From contig JAGDWD010000010.1 in assembly GCA_023255955.1 (NCBI GenBank), positions 22,569 through 74,764 of the forward strand: DNA of 52,196 bases. Direction: 5' to 3'. Positions 1 through 8,205 of this stretch are shown piece after piece (the stretch's first letter is position 1; the number at the start of each line of letters is the position of its first letter). The DNA is from Desulfurococcales archaeon (GTDB lineage: Archaea; Thermoproteota; Thermoprotei_A; Sulfolobales; NBVN01). The notes beneath the pieces were generated by a model. The model was given only the letters and a program-made list of their open reading frames with translations. It was not told the DNA's origin and did no database searches. A program made the translations under genes and the position numbers.

Positions 1-77
1 GCAGAACTAAGGAGCCACCCCTCGTAGAGGTAGGTAGAAACCATAGAGTAGCGTGTTGGTTGGTTGGGAGGAGGTGA
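1..77 (+). CDS. Oligo/dipeptide ABC transporter ATPase, C-terminal end only
   Basis: Only the last 25 codons lie in the window, read from base 3 to the TGA at 75-77. The encoded tail carries the Cys-Arg-Thr-Lys-Glu-Pro-Pro run typical of the C-terminal oligopeptide-transporter domain of OppD/DppD/OppF ATPases. The gene ends six bases before the GTG start of the next ATPase and the GGAGGTGAT ribosome site of that gene overlaps its stop codon, so both are in one operon. Bases 1-55 are identical to 969-1023 in the following gene, including silent positions. By context this is the DppD-type partner, but too little is present to prove it. Confidence 0.75.
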   Translation, partial: RTKEPPLVEVGRNHRVACWLVGRR

Positions 78-82
78 TGTGA

Positions 83-1045
83 GTGGAGCCTCTAATTAAG
101 ATAGAGAATCTCCGCAAGTACTTCGGGGTTAGAGGGTCCTTCACCAAGAAAGTTAAGGCTGTTGACGGTGTGGACCTGGAGATCTATCCTGGGGAGACCC
201 TAGGAGTCGTAGGTGAGAGCGGTTGTGGTAAGACCACCCTAGGGAAGACGGTGCTGAGGCTCTACGAACCTACGTCCGGTAAGGTGCTCTTTGAGGGTGT
301 AGACATAACGAAGCTGAGGGGTGCTGAGCTTAAGAGGTTTAGGAGAAATGCGCAGATGGTTTTCCAAGACCCGCACACCTCACTCAATCCTAGGCTCACA
401 ATAGCTGAGACCCTGCTCGAGCCTCTGAGGGAGCATGGGGTTGATGTAGGTAATGCTGAGGAGTACCTAGCTAAGCAACTTGAAACCGTCGGTTTAGGTG
501 GTGAGCACCTCTATAGATACCCCCACGAACTTTCCGGTGGTCAGAAGCAGAGGGTGGCCATACTGAGAGCCATAATTCTGAAGCCCAAGTTCGTAGTACT
601 GGATGAGCCGACATCGTCCCTCGATGTCTCAGTTCAGGCACAGATACTGGAGCTACTTAAGTCTCTTCAAAACGTGTATAACCTGACCTACATGTTCATA
701 TCCCACGACATAGCTGTCGTGAAGTACATGAGTTCCAGGATGGCTGTGATGTACTTAGGTAAGGTAGTGGAGATAGGGGAATCCGATGAGGTTTACAGCA
801 ACCCGCAACATCCGTACTCAACGATGTTGCTGTCCTCAGTACCTATCCCGGACCCTAGGCTATCCAGGGAGAGGAAGAGGATTAAGCCTCAGGGGGAGCC
901 ACCATCACCAATAGACCCGCCACCTGGTTGTAGGTTCCACCCGAGGTGTCCTTACGCTATGGATATCTGCAGAACTAAGGAGCCACCCCTCGTAGAGGTA
1001 GGTAGAAACCATAGAGTAGCGTGCTGGCTCCACTTCAAGACCTAG
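83..1045 (+). CDS. Oligo/dipeptide ABC transporter ATP-binding protein, DppF/OppF type
   Basis: Cytoplasmic ATPase of a peptide importer; it drives uptake of oligopeptides (or, in some archaea, oligosaccharides) with a second ATPase and two permeases upstream of the window. The 320-residue length is normal. Walker A GESGCGKTT is at residues 44-52, the LSGGQKQR signature near 148-155 and Walker B VVLDEPTSSLD near 171-181. The C-terminal extension has the Pro-rich linker and the Cys-rich stretch PPGCRFHPRCPYAMDICR found only in peptide-type transporters. The GTG start is chosen because GGAGGTGAT lies just upstream at 70-78. Its last 77 bases repeat the end of the preceding gene. The true substrate cannot be read from the ATPase alone. 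Confidence 0.92.
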   Translation: MEPLIKIENLRKYFGVRGSFTKKVKAVDGVDLEIYPGETLGVVGESGCGKTTLGKTVLRLYEPTSGKVLFEGVDITKLRGAELKRFRRNAQMVFQDPHTSLNPRLTIAETLLEPLREHGVDVGNAEEYLAKQLETVGLGGEHLYRYPHELSGGQKQRVAILRAIILKPKFVVLDEPTSSLDVSVQAQILELLKSLQNVYNLTYMFISHDIAVVKYMSSRMAVMYLGKVVEIGESDEVYSNPQHPYSTMLLSSVPIPDPRLSRERKRIKPQGEPPSPIDPPPGCRFHPRCPYAMDICRTKEPPLVEVGRNHRVACWLHFKT

Positions 1046-1700
1046 ACAGAGCTAGAATCCTGCGCAGGGCCTCACCATCCCTAGACAGCTCGAAACTGAT
1101 TACACGGTTCTTCACTAGTTTATCCCCGATTACTACGAAGGCTTCCGGCTTCCTCATATTGATTGCGTAGAGAACTCTAGCAACCTCTGCATTCCCACCA
1201 CTAAGGAAGTTAGTAATTCTGGAAACTATCTCAGCTATTACAGACGAGGCTATCCTACTACCTATACCCTCCCCGACCGTTCTGGTATCCCCTATGACAA
1301 GCCTTGTTGGGGATAGGAAGTGTGAGAGTGCCTGCCTCGTAGCTCCAGGAAGCCTGACCTCGGATTCAGCAAGCCTACTGGACATCTCTAAGAGTGACCT
1401 AACAGAGCCCTCAAACTCCTCTACAGTACAGCCAGATGGCTCCAGCTCCGGTGCTTTAACTAATGCTTCACCTACTAACTTCACGTTCTTACTAGGTAGG
1501 ATCATCGAGGAAAGTACTTGAATAATGCTCTTCCTACTGAAGAAGGATGTGAGGGAGCAGTCGGAAACCATAAGCTCTGCGGACGGCTCCCTACCATGAC
1601 TAAATATAAGGGAGGGAGCCCAAAGCATTACGAGCTCGGCCTTCCTGAGGCTAGTAAGCCTACCTACATCAACATAGATGTACACAGCCTGACTACCCAC
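1035..1700 (-). CDS. Hypothetical protein, no recognised family
   Basis: A 221-residue predicted soluble protein that I do not recognise. The start is GTG at 1700. The sequence alternates beta and alpha character: an N-terminal strand rich in Val/Tyr, a Glu/Ser-rich helix in the middle, and a C-terminal strand-helix unit around 'EAFVVIGDKLVKNRVISFEL'. There is no clear membrane segment, Cys cluster or nucleotide-binding motif. Its end overlaps the dppF end by 11 bp tail to tail, so it is transcribed separately from that operon. Codon use resembles its neighbours, so it looks like a real gene rather than a shadow frame. Confidence 0.6.
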   Translation of the reverse strand: MGSQAVYIYVDVGRLTSLRKAELVMLWAPSLIFSHGREPSAELMVSDCSLTSFFSRKSIIQVLSSMILPSKNVKLVGEALVKAPELEPSGCTVEEFEGSVRSLLEMSSRLAESEVRLPGATRQALSHFLSPTRLVIGDTRTVGEGIGSRIASSVIAEIVSRITNFLSGGNAEVARVLYAINMRKPEAFVVIGDKLVKNRVISFELSRDGEALRRILALSRS

Positions 1701-1798
1701 TACTAGGATCTACAATCATTTTAGAAACTCACAGGGATCTTGGTCCCTCAGCACAGTGTAACGGTCTCAACGGGACATTAACAGGTTTTGAGGAATCT

Positions 1799-3040
1799 TC
1801 AGCGGGTTTCCCGTGCTTTCTCTGCTATTATGTAGGAGAGTATTGAGAGTGCTTGGATAAATAGGGTGTACGCATCTACAGCGTTCTTGTATGGGCTGAA
1901 GTATTTGTGGACCTCATCAAAGGATCCGAACTTAGTTGCCATGTAGTAGAAGTGATCACTTATCGTTAGGAGTTTCCAGAGCCTTGCGAGGCTCGGACCC
2001 CCTAGCGAATCAACATACTTTCTCAGCTCGAGTAGGAGGTTGAAGGCAGACTTCTGCATGAAGTTACCGAGCCACGGGCTCGCATCCCTCTCGTCGGCCC
2101 AGCTTATGGTCGCCCAGGGAGGTACGTCATATACGTCCACTACCGGGTGGTCGAACGCGGCTCTCGAAGGTGTTGAGAACCTTAGGTGTTCGTACTTCAG
2201 CACCTCCCTAGGTAGGTACCGCAGGAAGTCGTGTATGCCTGTCTCAGGCCAGTGATGCTCACCGAATGTCTCGAAGTCCATTGCTAGGAGGATTACGTCT
2301 CCAGGTGTAGCCGCTAACCACGACGCGTACTTACTAGCTGTTAGTGGGTACTGGTCCCAAGAAATGTTGCTGAACCTGAAGCCGACGTCGTCACTTAACC
2401 TGTAGTTCCTTGTGAGTACCTTAATATCACATAGGTAGCCTCTGTAAACGAAGTTAGGGCTACGCCAGCCTAGAACCGTGTCGACACCCTCCGTCAGTAT
2501 GACCTTGAAACCGGCTGAGTAAAGCTGGCACGCCATGTCGTTATTGTACATAAACTCAGTACACTCCACAGCTGAGGGGGTGACCCCGAAGACCTCACGT
2601 AGAAGTTTAACGTGCTCATCTACCTGCTCCATAAGCTCTCGGTAGCCAGGTATGAGCGGGGCTATACTGTGATAGTATGTCTGAGCTACTAGCTCTACAT
2701 AGCCTGTAGACACTAGCTCCTGGAAGAGCTCGACTAAGTTGGGGGCCCACCTTAAGGCCTGCTCGATGAATGTTCCAGATATCCCGAAGGAAACCATGAA
2801 CTTCCTGTCACTATTCATGAAGTTCTTAATGTTTTCAAGTATTATCTTTGAGGCCGGTATGTAGCACTTACTAGCCGCCCTCTCAAAAACTATTTTGTTG
2901 AGTCCCTGATCAAATATTATCTCCTCGAGGTGCTTAGGTTCTAGCGACCCCCTCATAGCTGATGCTATGAGCTTCTCAAGCATTCTCCTATCAAGCCTGT
3001 AGGGCTGGTGGACCTCAAAGAATAGCACTATGTCCTTCAT
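1799..3040 (-). CDS. Glycoside hydrolase family 57, alpha-amylase type
   Basis: Retaining alpha-glucan hydrolase or transferase, probably acting on glycogen in the cytoplasm, since no signal peptide is seen. GH57 conserved regions are visible: HQPYRL near the N-terminus, the nucleophile region ECTEFMYNN (second Glu is the expected nucleophile), and the acid/base region MDFETFGEHHW (its Asp is the expected proton donor). At about 413 residues it fits the short archaeal alpha-amylase-like GH57 group rather than the longer amylopullulanases. I prefer the ATG at 3040 because the conserved beta strand MKDIVLFFEVHQ begins there; a GTG nine bases upstream (3049) is possible. It lies 56 bp downstream of the glycogen synthase gene on the same strand, which supports a role in glycogen breakdown or trimming. 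Confidence 0.9.
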   Translation of the reverse strand: MKDIVLFFEVHQPYRLDRRMLEKLIASAMRGSLEPKHLEEIIFDQGLNKIVFERAASKCYIPASKIILENIKNFMNSDRKFMVSFGISGTFIEQALRWAPNLVELFQELVSTGYVELVAQTYYHSIAPLIPGYRELMEQVDEHVKLLREVFGVTPSAVECTEFMYNNDMACQLYSAGFKVILTEGVDTVLGWRSPNFVYRGYLCDIKVLTRNYRLSDDVGFRFSNISWDQYPLTASKYASWLAATPGDVILLAMDFETFGEHHWPETGIHDFLRYLPREVLKYEHLRFSTPSRAAFDHPVVDVYDVPPWATISWADERDASPWLGNFMQKSAFNLLLELRKYVDSLGGPSLARLWKLLTISDHFYYMATKFGSFDEVHKYFSPYKNAVDAYTLFIQALSILSYIIAEKARETR

Positions 3041-3096
3041 CCCAAACACATCCAGCTAACTAATGGGGGTGAGCTATTAAACACTCAACTACGTAC

Positions 3097-4698
3097 CTAC
3101 TCAGGGAACTTAGTGACTGCCCTGTAGTAAGCCATCTGCCTAGCCAGCTCATAACATGCGAGAATGTTGTTTACCGTATGTTCAGGCCTGAAGAACGCGT
3201 CTACATAGGCTACAGCGAGACTCCTAAGCTTCTCACCGAACTTCGGCTCCCTCAGAGCAATAACCCTAAGCTCCTCCATAGTAATCTTATCGAAGCCTTT
3301 GCCGGACTCGCTGTAGTACATTAAGTACCCTAAGCTCTGGACAGCTCTAGCAAGCTCATATACGTTGTCCGGTGGTACCTTGAGGCCCACACCTAGAGGG
3401 GTTGCCCTCAGGTCAGCTACATATTCCCCTAGACCACCTACATCTGATACTACTACCAGTGTTCCCACCGCGAGTGCTTCTATAGCTGAGATACCGAATG
3501 GTTCGTACCTCGAAGGGAGGACATATACGTGTGAGGCGTAGACTAGGAGCTTGTAGAGATCCTGATCTATATCCCCATAAACAACAGCTGACCTACCCCA
3601 CGAGTAGCTAAGTAAGCTCCTCAGGTAGAACTCGTACCCCTCATCCCCAACCCTACGCCCGAGGATAACGATCTTCGTGGAGTGAGGTAAGTACTGAGCA
3701 GACTGGAGAAGTACGTCGAACCCCTTCTGAGGTGTTAACCTACCTGAAGCAACCACTAACACCTCAGCATCTCCTAGATCTACATAACCCCAGCTAGGAA
3801 CTCTCCTCAGGACCTCACCTAGAGCCTCCCACCTGACCTCACACCGCCTATATGTGTTGAAGTGCTTGAGCGCTATGTCCTCAACCTCCTTCAAGTTCCA
3901 CGCGGTGGAGTTGTAGGAGTAGCATGCTTTCTCCTTGACATACCTGCCGTAATCCTTTGAGAGAAGCTCCACCTCCGACCTACTTACCGTCACCACAGCA
4001 TCTGCCACCCTCACAGCGAAGCACTCTACGTTACCCCAGCAACTATCCCATAGCCTCTGAGTCCACTCAAACACGTGTCTCTCAACAGCCCAGACCCTCT
4101 GCTGAGTATTCGGAAGACCGCACCACTGCTCCGACCCGTAATGCCAGGGGAAGGAGGGCGAACCCCGTAAGTGGATCTGGTATAGTACGGGTAGTGCGTA
4201 GCCCTGCCTCTCCGCATCTACCTTAAGTACTGAGGCAGCTAGAGCTGTGTGCCAGTCGTTTGTGTGGACTAGGTCAGGGTACCCGTAGATCTGGGTAAGA
4301 CATCTAGTAGCTCTAGCTAGGAGGCAGGCCTTCTCCTCGACGTAGCTATATGGGGGCCAGACATCTACAGGTTGTTGGGGACTACCTGACCTCCCCCCGA
4401 TGAGGACTACCCTAACGTTCCCTACGTAGCCCTCGAGTAGCGTTAGGTCGTAGCTGTATTCCCGGCCATCAGCACCGTACCTAACCCCACTACACCCAGC
4501 ACCCAGCTCCTTAAAGCCATGCGGGCGTAGCCCGTGTGAAGGCATTATAGCTGTTACTTCAAAGCCCCTCCTAGAGAGCTCGTGGGCTATGGTGGACACT
4601 GCCTCACCGAGCCCACCGACCTTTACTATACCGCTGAACTCGAATGTGAGGATCCACACCTTCCTAGCCTGCGTAGGGGCGTATAAGGTTGCTACCAC
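3097..4698 (-). CDS. glgA: Glycogen synthase, GT5 family
   Basis: Transfers glucose from a nucleotide sugar (ADP- or UDP-glucose) to the end of an alpha-1,4-glucan. The N-terminal KVGGLGE loop binds the sugar nucleotide and the C-terminal EPFGISAIEAL motif is the E-x7-E signature of retaining GT4/GT5 enzymes, followed by VVVSDVGGLGEYV. The length (about 530 residues) fits archaeal GT5 proteins. The reading frame is open to a TTG at 4728, but a TATA box at 4741-4749 on this strand would start transcription near 4720, so GTG 4698 is the more likely start; GTG 4662, just before the first conserved strand KVWILTFEF, is also possible. It is divergent from a nucleotidylyltransferase that may supply its substrate. 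Confidence 0.92.
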   Translation of the reverse strand: MVATLYAPTQARKVWILTFEFSGIVKVGGLGEAVSTIAHELSRRGFEVTAIMPSHGLRPHGFKELGAGCSGVRYGADGREYSYDLTLLEGYVGNVRVVLIGGRSGSPQQPVDVWPPYSYVEEKACLLARATRCLTQIYGYPDLVHTNDWHTALAASVLKVDAERQGYALPVLYQIHLRGSPSFPWHYGSEQWCGLPNTQQRVWAVERHVFEWTQRLWDSCWGNVECFAVRVADAVVTVSRSEVELLSKDYGRYVKEKACYSYNSTAWNLKEVEDIALKHFNTYRRCEVRWEALGEVLRRVPSWGYVDLGDAEVLVVASGRLTPQKGFDVLLQSAQYLPHSTKIVILGRRVGDEGYEFYLRSLLSYSWGRSAVVYGDIDQDLYKLLVYASHVYVLPSRYEPFGISAIEALAVGTLVVVSDVGGLGEYVADLRATPLGVGLKVPPDNVYELARAVQSLGYLMYYSESGKGFDKITMEELRVIALREPKFGEKLRSLAVAYVDAFFRPEHTVNNILACYELARQMAYYRAVTKFPE

Positions 4699-4740
4699 CT
4701 CAACCCACTCCCTGATACCACAGCTCAAGCTATTACTAGC

Positions 4741-4749
4741 ATATAAAAT
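4741..4749 (-). promoter_or_regulatory. TATA box for glycogen synthase gene
   Basis: Read on the minus strand this is ATTTTATAT, a good crenarchaeal TATA element. It places the transcript start near 4720, inside the longest open frame of glgA, and so argues for a downstream start codon. Confidence 0.45.
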
Positions 4750-4761
4750 CGTCGCAAGCTC

Positions 4762-4770
4762 TCTATATAT
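4762..4770 (+). promoter_or_regulatory. TATA box for sugar-phosphate nucleotidylyltransferase
   Basis: TCTATATAT lies about 23 nt (centre to base) upstream of GTG 4789, the spacing of a leaderless archaeal transcript. The two divergent TATA boxes are only about 15 bp apart, so the synthase and nucleotidylyltransferase promoters probably share regulation. Confidence 0.45.
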
Positions 4771-4788
4771 TGGGTGGGACTTATTGTT

Positions 4789-6045
4789 GTGAATAAGCTA
4801 CGGGTCGCTCTAATACCTGTTGGTGGTGAGGCTGTTAGGTTAAGGCCCATCACCGTCGGGACCTCTAAAGCGCTGGTACGTATCCTCAATAGGCCTATCC
4901 TCGAGTTCATAATACTGGAGCTAGCTACTAACAGCTTCGAGGAGGTCTACCTGGGGGTTAGGGGGTACTACAACTACAGGTCTGTCTACGACTACTTCAG
5001 GGAGGGTTACTGGATAAGGGTTAAGTACCCGTTCATAGACCACGACATCAGGTTAAGGTACATGCCTAGGTACGAGACGTCCGGTAATGCTGAGGCTGTG
5101 AAGATCCTTATGGAGTACTACGGTATAGAGGAGCCCTTCGCTGTCGTGCAGTGTGATAACCTCTTCAAGCTAGATCTAGCTAAGGTGTTCGAGTTCCACA
5201 GGGATCGGGGAGCTAACATGACGATAGTGTTGAAGGAAGTGGAGGACGTTACAGGGCTGGGTGTTGCTGTTTTAGATGGTGAGAGGGTGTCGAGGTTCGT
5301 GGAGAAGCCGAGACCTGAGGAAGCACCTAGTAGGCTCGTTAATACCGGGATATACGTGGTGGAGCCTGACGCACTCGAGAGGTTCTTCAACTCGGAGACC
5401 GGCCGGGAGTTTCTGAGGACTGGTAGAACGGATTTTGGTCAGCACGTGATTCCTAAGCTAGTGGAGAGCGGATACAGGGTGTACGGATACGTAATGAGGG
5501 AAGGTTACTGGTTCGACATAGGCACACCGGAGAGGTACCTCGAGGCAATGAGGTTCCTACTCTACCTACGAGATCCTCAGCTACTTGAGGCAGTGGAGAA
5601 GTTACCGGGCGTCTTCCTCCAAGGGAAGTCAGCTAAGTCTGTGGCACTACATAGGGAGATAGTGGAGAAAGCTGAGAAAGGACTCATAAAGTTCTCCGGC
5701 TCGGTGTTAATGGGTAGGCACACCCTAGTAGGTAGCAACACACACATAGAAGACTCTTCAATAGACAACTACTGCGTTATAGGTCCTGGGAGCTACATCT
5801 CGGGGTCAGCAATAATGGACAGGAGCTACATAGGGGAGAACGTCAAGATAGTCAACTCAATCATAGGTAGGCACGTGTACATAGAAGACGGAACAATAAT
5901 AATCAATAGCTACATAGGAGACAACGCATACATAGGAGCCCGTAGCAAACTCATAAATGTCAAGACATGGCCCCACGAAAGAATCCCGCAAAACGCCCAC
6001 CTAGAAAACTACGAAGTCGAAACACACCGACACCAAGAAACATAG
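4789..6045 (+). CDS. Sugar-1-phosphate nucleotidylyltransferase with C-terminal left-handed beta-helix
   Basis: Makes an NDP-sugar from a sugar 1-phosphate and NTP. The N-terminal domain has the family signature in variant form, GGEAVRLRPITVGTSKAL, in place of GxGTRLxPLTxxxPKxL. Residues VVQCDNLF hold the metal-binding Asp, and VEKPRP and GYWFDIGTPERYLEA are typical of GlgC/RmlA/GDP-mannose enzymes. The last 120 residues show hexapeptide repeats (patterns such as SIIGRHVYIEDGTIIINSY). GTG 4789 is chosen because of the TATA spacing; GTG 4774 is in frame but sits inside the promoter. Divergence from glycogen synthase suggests ADP-glucose or UDP-glucose as product; GDP-mannose or dTDP-glucose synthesis cannot be excluded. 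The final 40 codons are unusually A-rich compared with the rest. Confidence 0.85.
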   Translation: MNKLRVALIPVGGEAVRLRPITVGTSKALVRILNRPILEFIILELATNSFEEVYLGVRGYYNYRSVYDYFREGYWIRVKYPFIDHDIRLRYMPRYETSGNAEAVKILMEYYGIEEPFAVVQCDNLFKLDLAKVFEFHRDRGANMTIVLKEVEDVTGLGVAVLDGERVSRFVEKPRPEEAPSRLVNTGIYVVEPDALERFFNSETGREFLRTGRTDFGQHVIPKLVESGYRVYGYVMREGYWFDIGTPERYLEAMRFLLYLRDPQLLEAVEKLPGVFLQGKSAKSVALHREIVEKAEKGLIKFSGSVLMGRHTLVGSNTHIEDSSIDNYCVIGPGSYISGSAIMDRSYIGENVKIVNSIIGRHVYIEDGTIIINSYIGDNAYIGARSKLINVKTWPHERIPQNAHLENYEVETHRHQET

Positions 6046-6257
6046 AAGCCCTGAACCAATACATTAAAATGCTAATCATCAAAACCGGGAGTAAAGTTTA
6101 TCTGAAGGTCTTTAAAACTTTTATGTGGGAGAATATCCAAGATTACGTCGACCCTCTAAATACAGCTTAGCTGTAGGTTCTTGATCTAACGAAAGAGTTA
6201 TTGTGGAGTATGTACAGTATTACTGTTCCGGTCTAGAGAATTTAGCGGTTAGTTTAA

Positions 6258-6926
6258 CTATGTGAGCTTCTTGGGTTTTGTGAGTGTTTTTACTAGTTCT
6301 CGATGTAGTTCTAGGAAGTTCTCTATGTTTTCTAGTGTTATTTCACATGATGCTGTCACTATGTTTTCCTGTGGTACTGCTGTTATGTAGAGTATTGGGA
6401 GGCTTGAGTTTTCTACTAGGTTCCTCACCGCGTCAAACGCTTTCTCATCTTTGTAGTAGGCTACGTAGCTATAGCTTCCTGCCTGGAACTCTCTGATACC
6501 GAACTGATGCGCTCTTCCGGTGATGGTCTTTCTTATTACTGCCTCAGCTGTCCACGAATTCTTTCTGTGTATATGTAGTTCCGTGGTTACGTACCTGTCG
6601 TAAGGCTCTACAGCTACCTCCAACCTATCTCTACGCTTTAGTAGCTTAGCTATGGGTAGGTAGAGGATGGAGTGTCTCGGAACTGTCGTTAGGAGTACGT
6701 ATGCCTTGTTATTTCCGGGGAGGTCGTACTTAGCTCTATAACCTACTAGGTAGCCTAGCCAGACGTAGGTCTTATCTACAGGCTTGAAGTACTTCTCAAG
6801 CACTTCGGTTACATTCTTCAGGAACAATATAAGCTCCCTCCTCTTCCTAAAGAACCAGGCAACTGAAGCTACTGCTAGGGCCGATATAGATACGACGATT
6901 AGGTAGTTCAGGAGCATCCTAGACAA
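6258..6926 (-). CDS. Membrane-anchored conserved archaeal hypothetical protein
   Basis: 222 residues. An N-terminal hydrophobic helix (about residues 6-25) followed by FRKRR suggests one membrane anchor with the bulk in the cytoplasm. The rest is a mixed alpha/beta domain with a Tyr-rich centre (FQAGSYSYVAYYKDEKAF) and a basic C-terminus. I do not recognise a named family. Its start overlaps the end of the ArsA-like ATPase gene by 8 bp, so the two are translated from one message and may work together at the membrane. Codon use is like the neighbours. Confidence 0.65.
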   Translation of the reverse strand: MSRMLLNYLIVVSISALAVASVAWFFRKRRELILFLKNVTEVLEKYFKPVDKTYVWLGYLVGYRAKYDLPGNNKAYVLLTTVPRHSILYLPIAKLLKRRDRLEVAVEPYDRYVTTELHIHRKNSWTAEAVIRKTITGRAHQFGIREFQAGSYSYVAYYKDEKAFDAVRNLVENSSLPILYITAVPQENIVTASCEITLENIENFLELHRELVKTLTKPKKLT

Positions 6927-7862
6927 CCCTCACCTTACCCATAAGCTCGTAAATATCCCTCATACTTGACGTGGGCCTACCCAAGTACTCGACGATGACT
7001 AGCGGGAGCATCAGCCCCTTCAATTCCTCAACAAACCTCCTCTGCGCCTCCAAAACACCCAGCTCCCGCGCAGAGTCCTCAGGTAGGTACCTATTGAGTA
7101 CGAGGACCCTGGGAAGAACCCCCAGCTTTTCGCGGATGAAGTTGGTGGACTCCTTGAGCTCATATATCGGTAGGGGCTCCGGGGTCGCTACGAAAACATA
7201 CGACGTTCTATTACCGTCTCTAAGGTTTTCGTACAGCTCTCTATAGCTATCCCTCAACTCGTAGAGCTTCTCCAGCACCTTATCCCTAACCTCAGCCTCC
7301 CTACCTAGGGCCCTGGCTATGGAGTACCTTAACGAGACTATCCTCTCCCTAACCTCCACCAGCTTATCCACCCAGACACCGTAGACTGCCGGTAGGTAGA
7401 GAGTCCTCAGGGAAACACCTGTCGGGGGCGTGTCAACAACTATGAAGTCGTAGTTATCGACTCTGTAGAGACCCCCTATGACGTTGAGGAACACTTCCTC
7501 TTCAACACCCGGGAAGTACCTGACGACATCGACAGCGCTCTCTATGTTGAGTACCTTGAGGGAGGGCATTAAGTCGTTAACCCACTGAGCGTGGCGCTCC
7601 GTGTACTTCCTAATCTCCAGCTCTAGATCTAGCTGCTTTACTTCCAGCCCCTCATCAACCCTGACCTCACCCTCGAGGACCTTGAAGCCTACGTAGCTAG
7701 CTAGATGCTTAGCAGGATCTAAGCTGACTAGTAGTACCTTCCCCCGGTTTGTGAGGGAAATGCCCGTAAGTAGGGAGACCGTCGTCTTCCCGACACCCCC
7801 TTACCTAAAACGAAGATGATGTGGGGCCTCTCCTTAGTTGAGGGGAAGAAGGAGCTTATCAT
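6919..7862 (-). pseudogene. ArsA/GET3-like ATPase, apparent one-base frameshift in the P-loop
   Basis: ATPase of the ArsA/GET3/MinD class, which uses ATP to handle membrane or metal cargo. From ATG 7862 the frame reads ...RPHIIFVLGKG and then goes wrong; adding one G to the G5 run (C5 at 7796-7800 on the plus strand) restores GKGGVGKTTVSLLTGISL and stays open for the whole gene, giving 314 residues, the normal single-domain length. Downstream lie a switch Asp (VSLDPAKHLASYVG, where DPAKHL is diagnostic of ArsA), and YDFIVVDTPPTGVSLR with the second switch. As written, only the part from ATG 7569 could be translated and it lacks the P-loop. The break sits in a homopolymer, so a read error is as likely as a true mutation. 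It is two bases after the upstream gene and overlaps the downstream one. Confidence 0.85.
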
Positions 7863-7864
7863 GC

Positions 7865-8161
7865 CTACCCACCCCCCAAAACACTTACTAGATCGGCTAG
7901 TACGTCCTCCCCTCTAAACCCCCTAGATAGCAGGATCTTAACCTCGTCCTTAGCGTATTCAAGTAGCTCTAGCGACGCCATTAGGGGCGCTGTCTTCACA
8001 CCTATTAAGGGCCCGAAGAGAGTCATTAGGAAAGCGTACTCGAGCTCCAGGTACTCCAACTCGAGGGCGTTTACACTACTCTCTATGACACCCCTCCAAA
8101 ACCACTTGAAGACAAGGATAAGCTCCCTCACTGCTCTCCTAAACCTTTCGAGCACTGACAC
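7865..8161 (-). CDS. Small conserved protein of the ArsA operon
   Basis: 98 residues, rich in Leu and Glu, with a repeated LELEYLELEY segment around residues 32-42 and amphipathic helices elsewhere; no certain membrane span. The gene stops two bases before the ATG of the ArsA-like ATPase and is first in that operon. The family is unknown to me. Its position and helical nature suggest an adaptor or partner for the ATPase, but this is inference from context only. Confidence 0.65.
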   Translation of the reverse strand: MSVLERFRRAVRELILVFKWFWRGVIESSVNALELEYLELEYAFLMTLFGPLIGVKTAPLMASLELLEYAKDEVKILLSRGFRGEDVLADLVSVLGGG

Positions 8162-8205
8162 ACCTCTAATAGAAATGAGGGCCTTAGAAGTAAAAAAGTG
8201 TTGGT

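Noticed and set aside
1740-1760. Short inverted repeat AGGGATCTTGGTCCCT as an intrinsic terminator
   Set aside because: Five-base stem without a following T-run; archaeal termination does not need it and both flanking genes read leftward.
5967-6170. Plus-strand frame overlapping the end of the nucleotidylyltransferase gene
   Set aside because: Lys/Arg/Asn-rich product of A-rich sequence, no promoter or domain.
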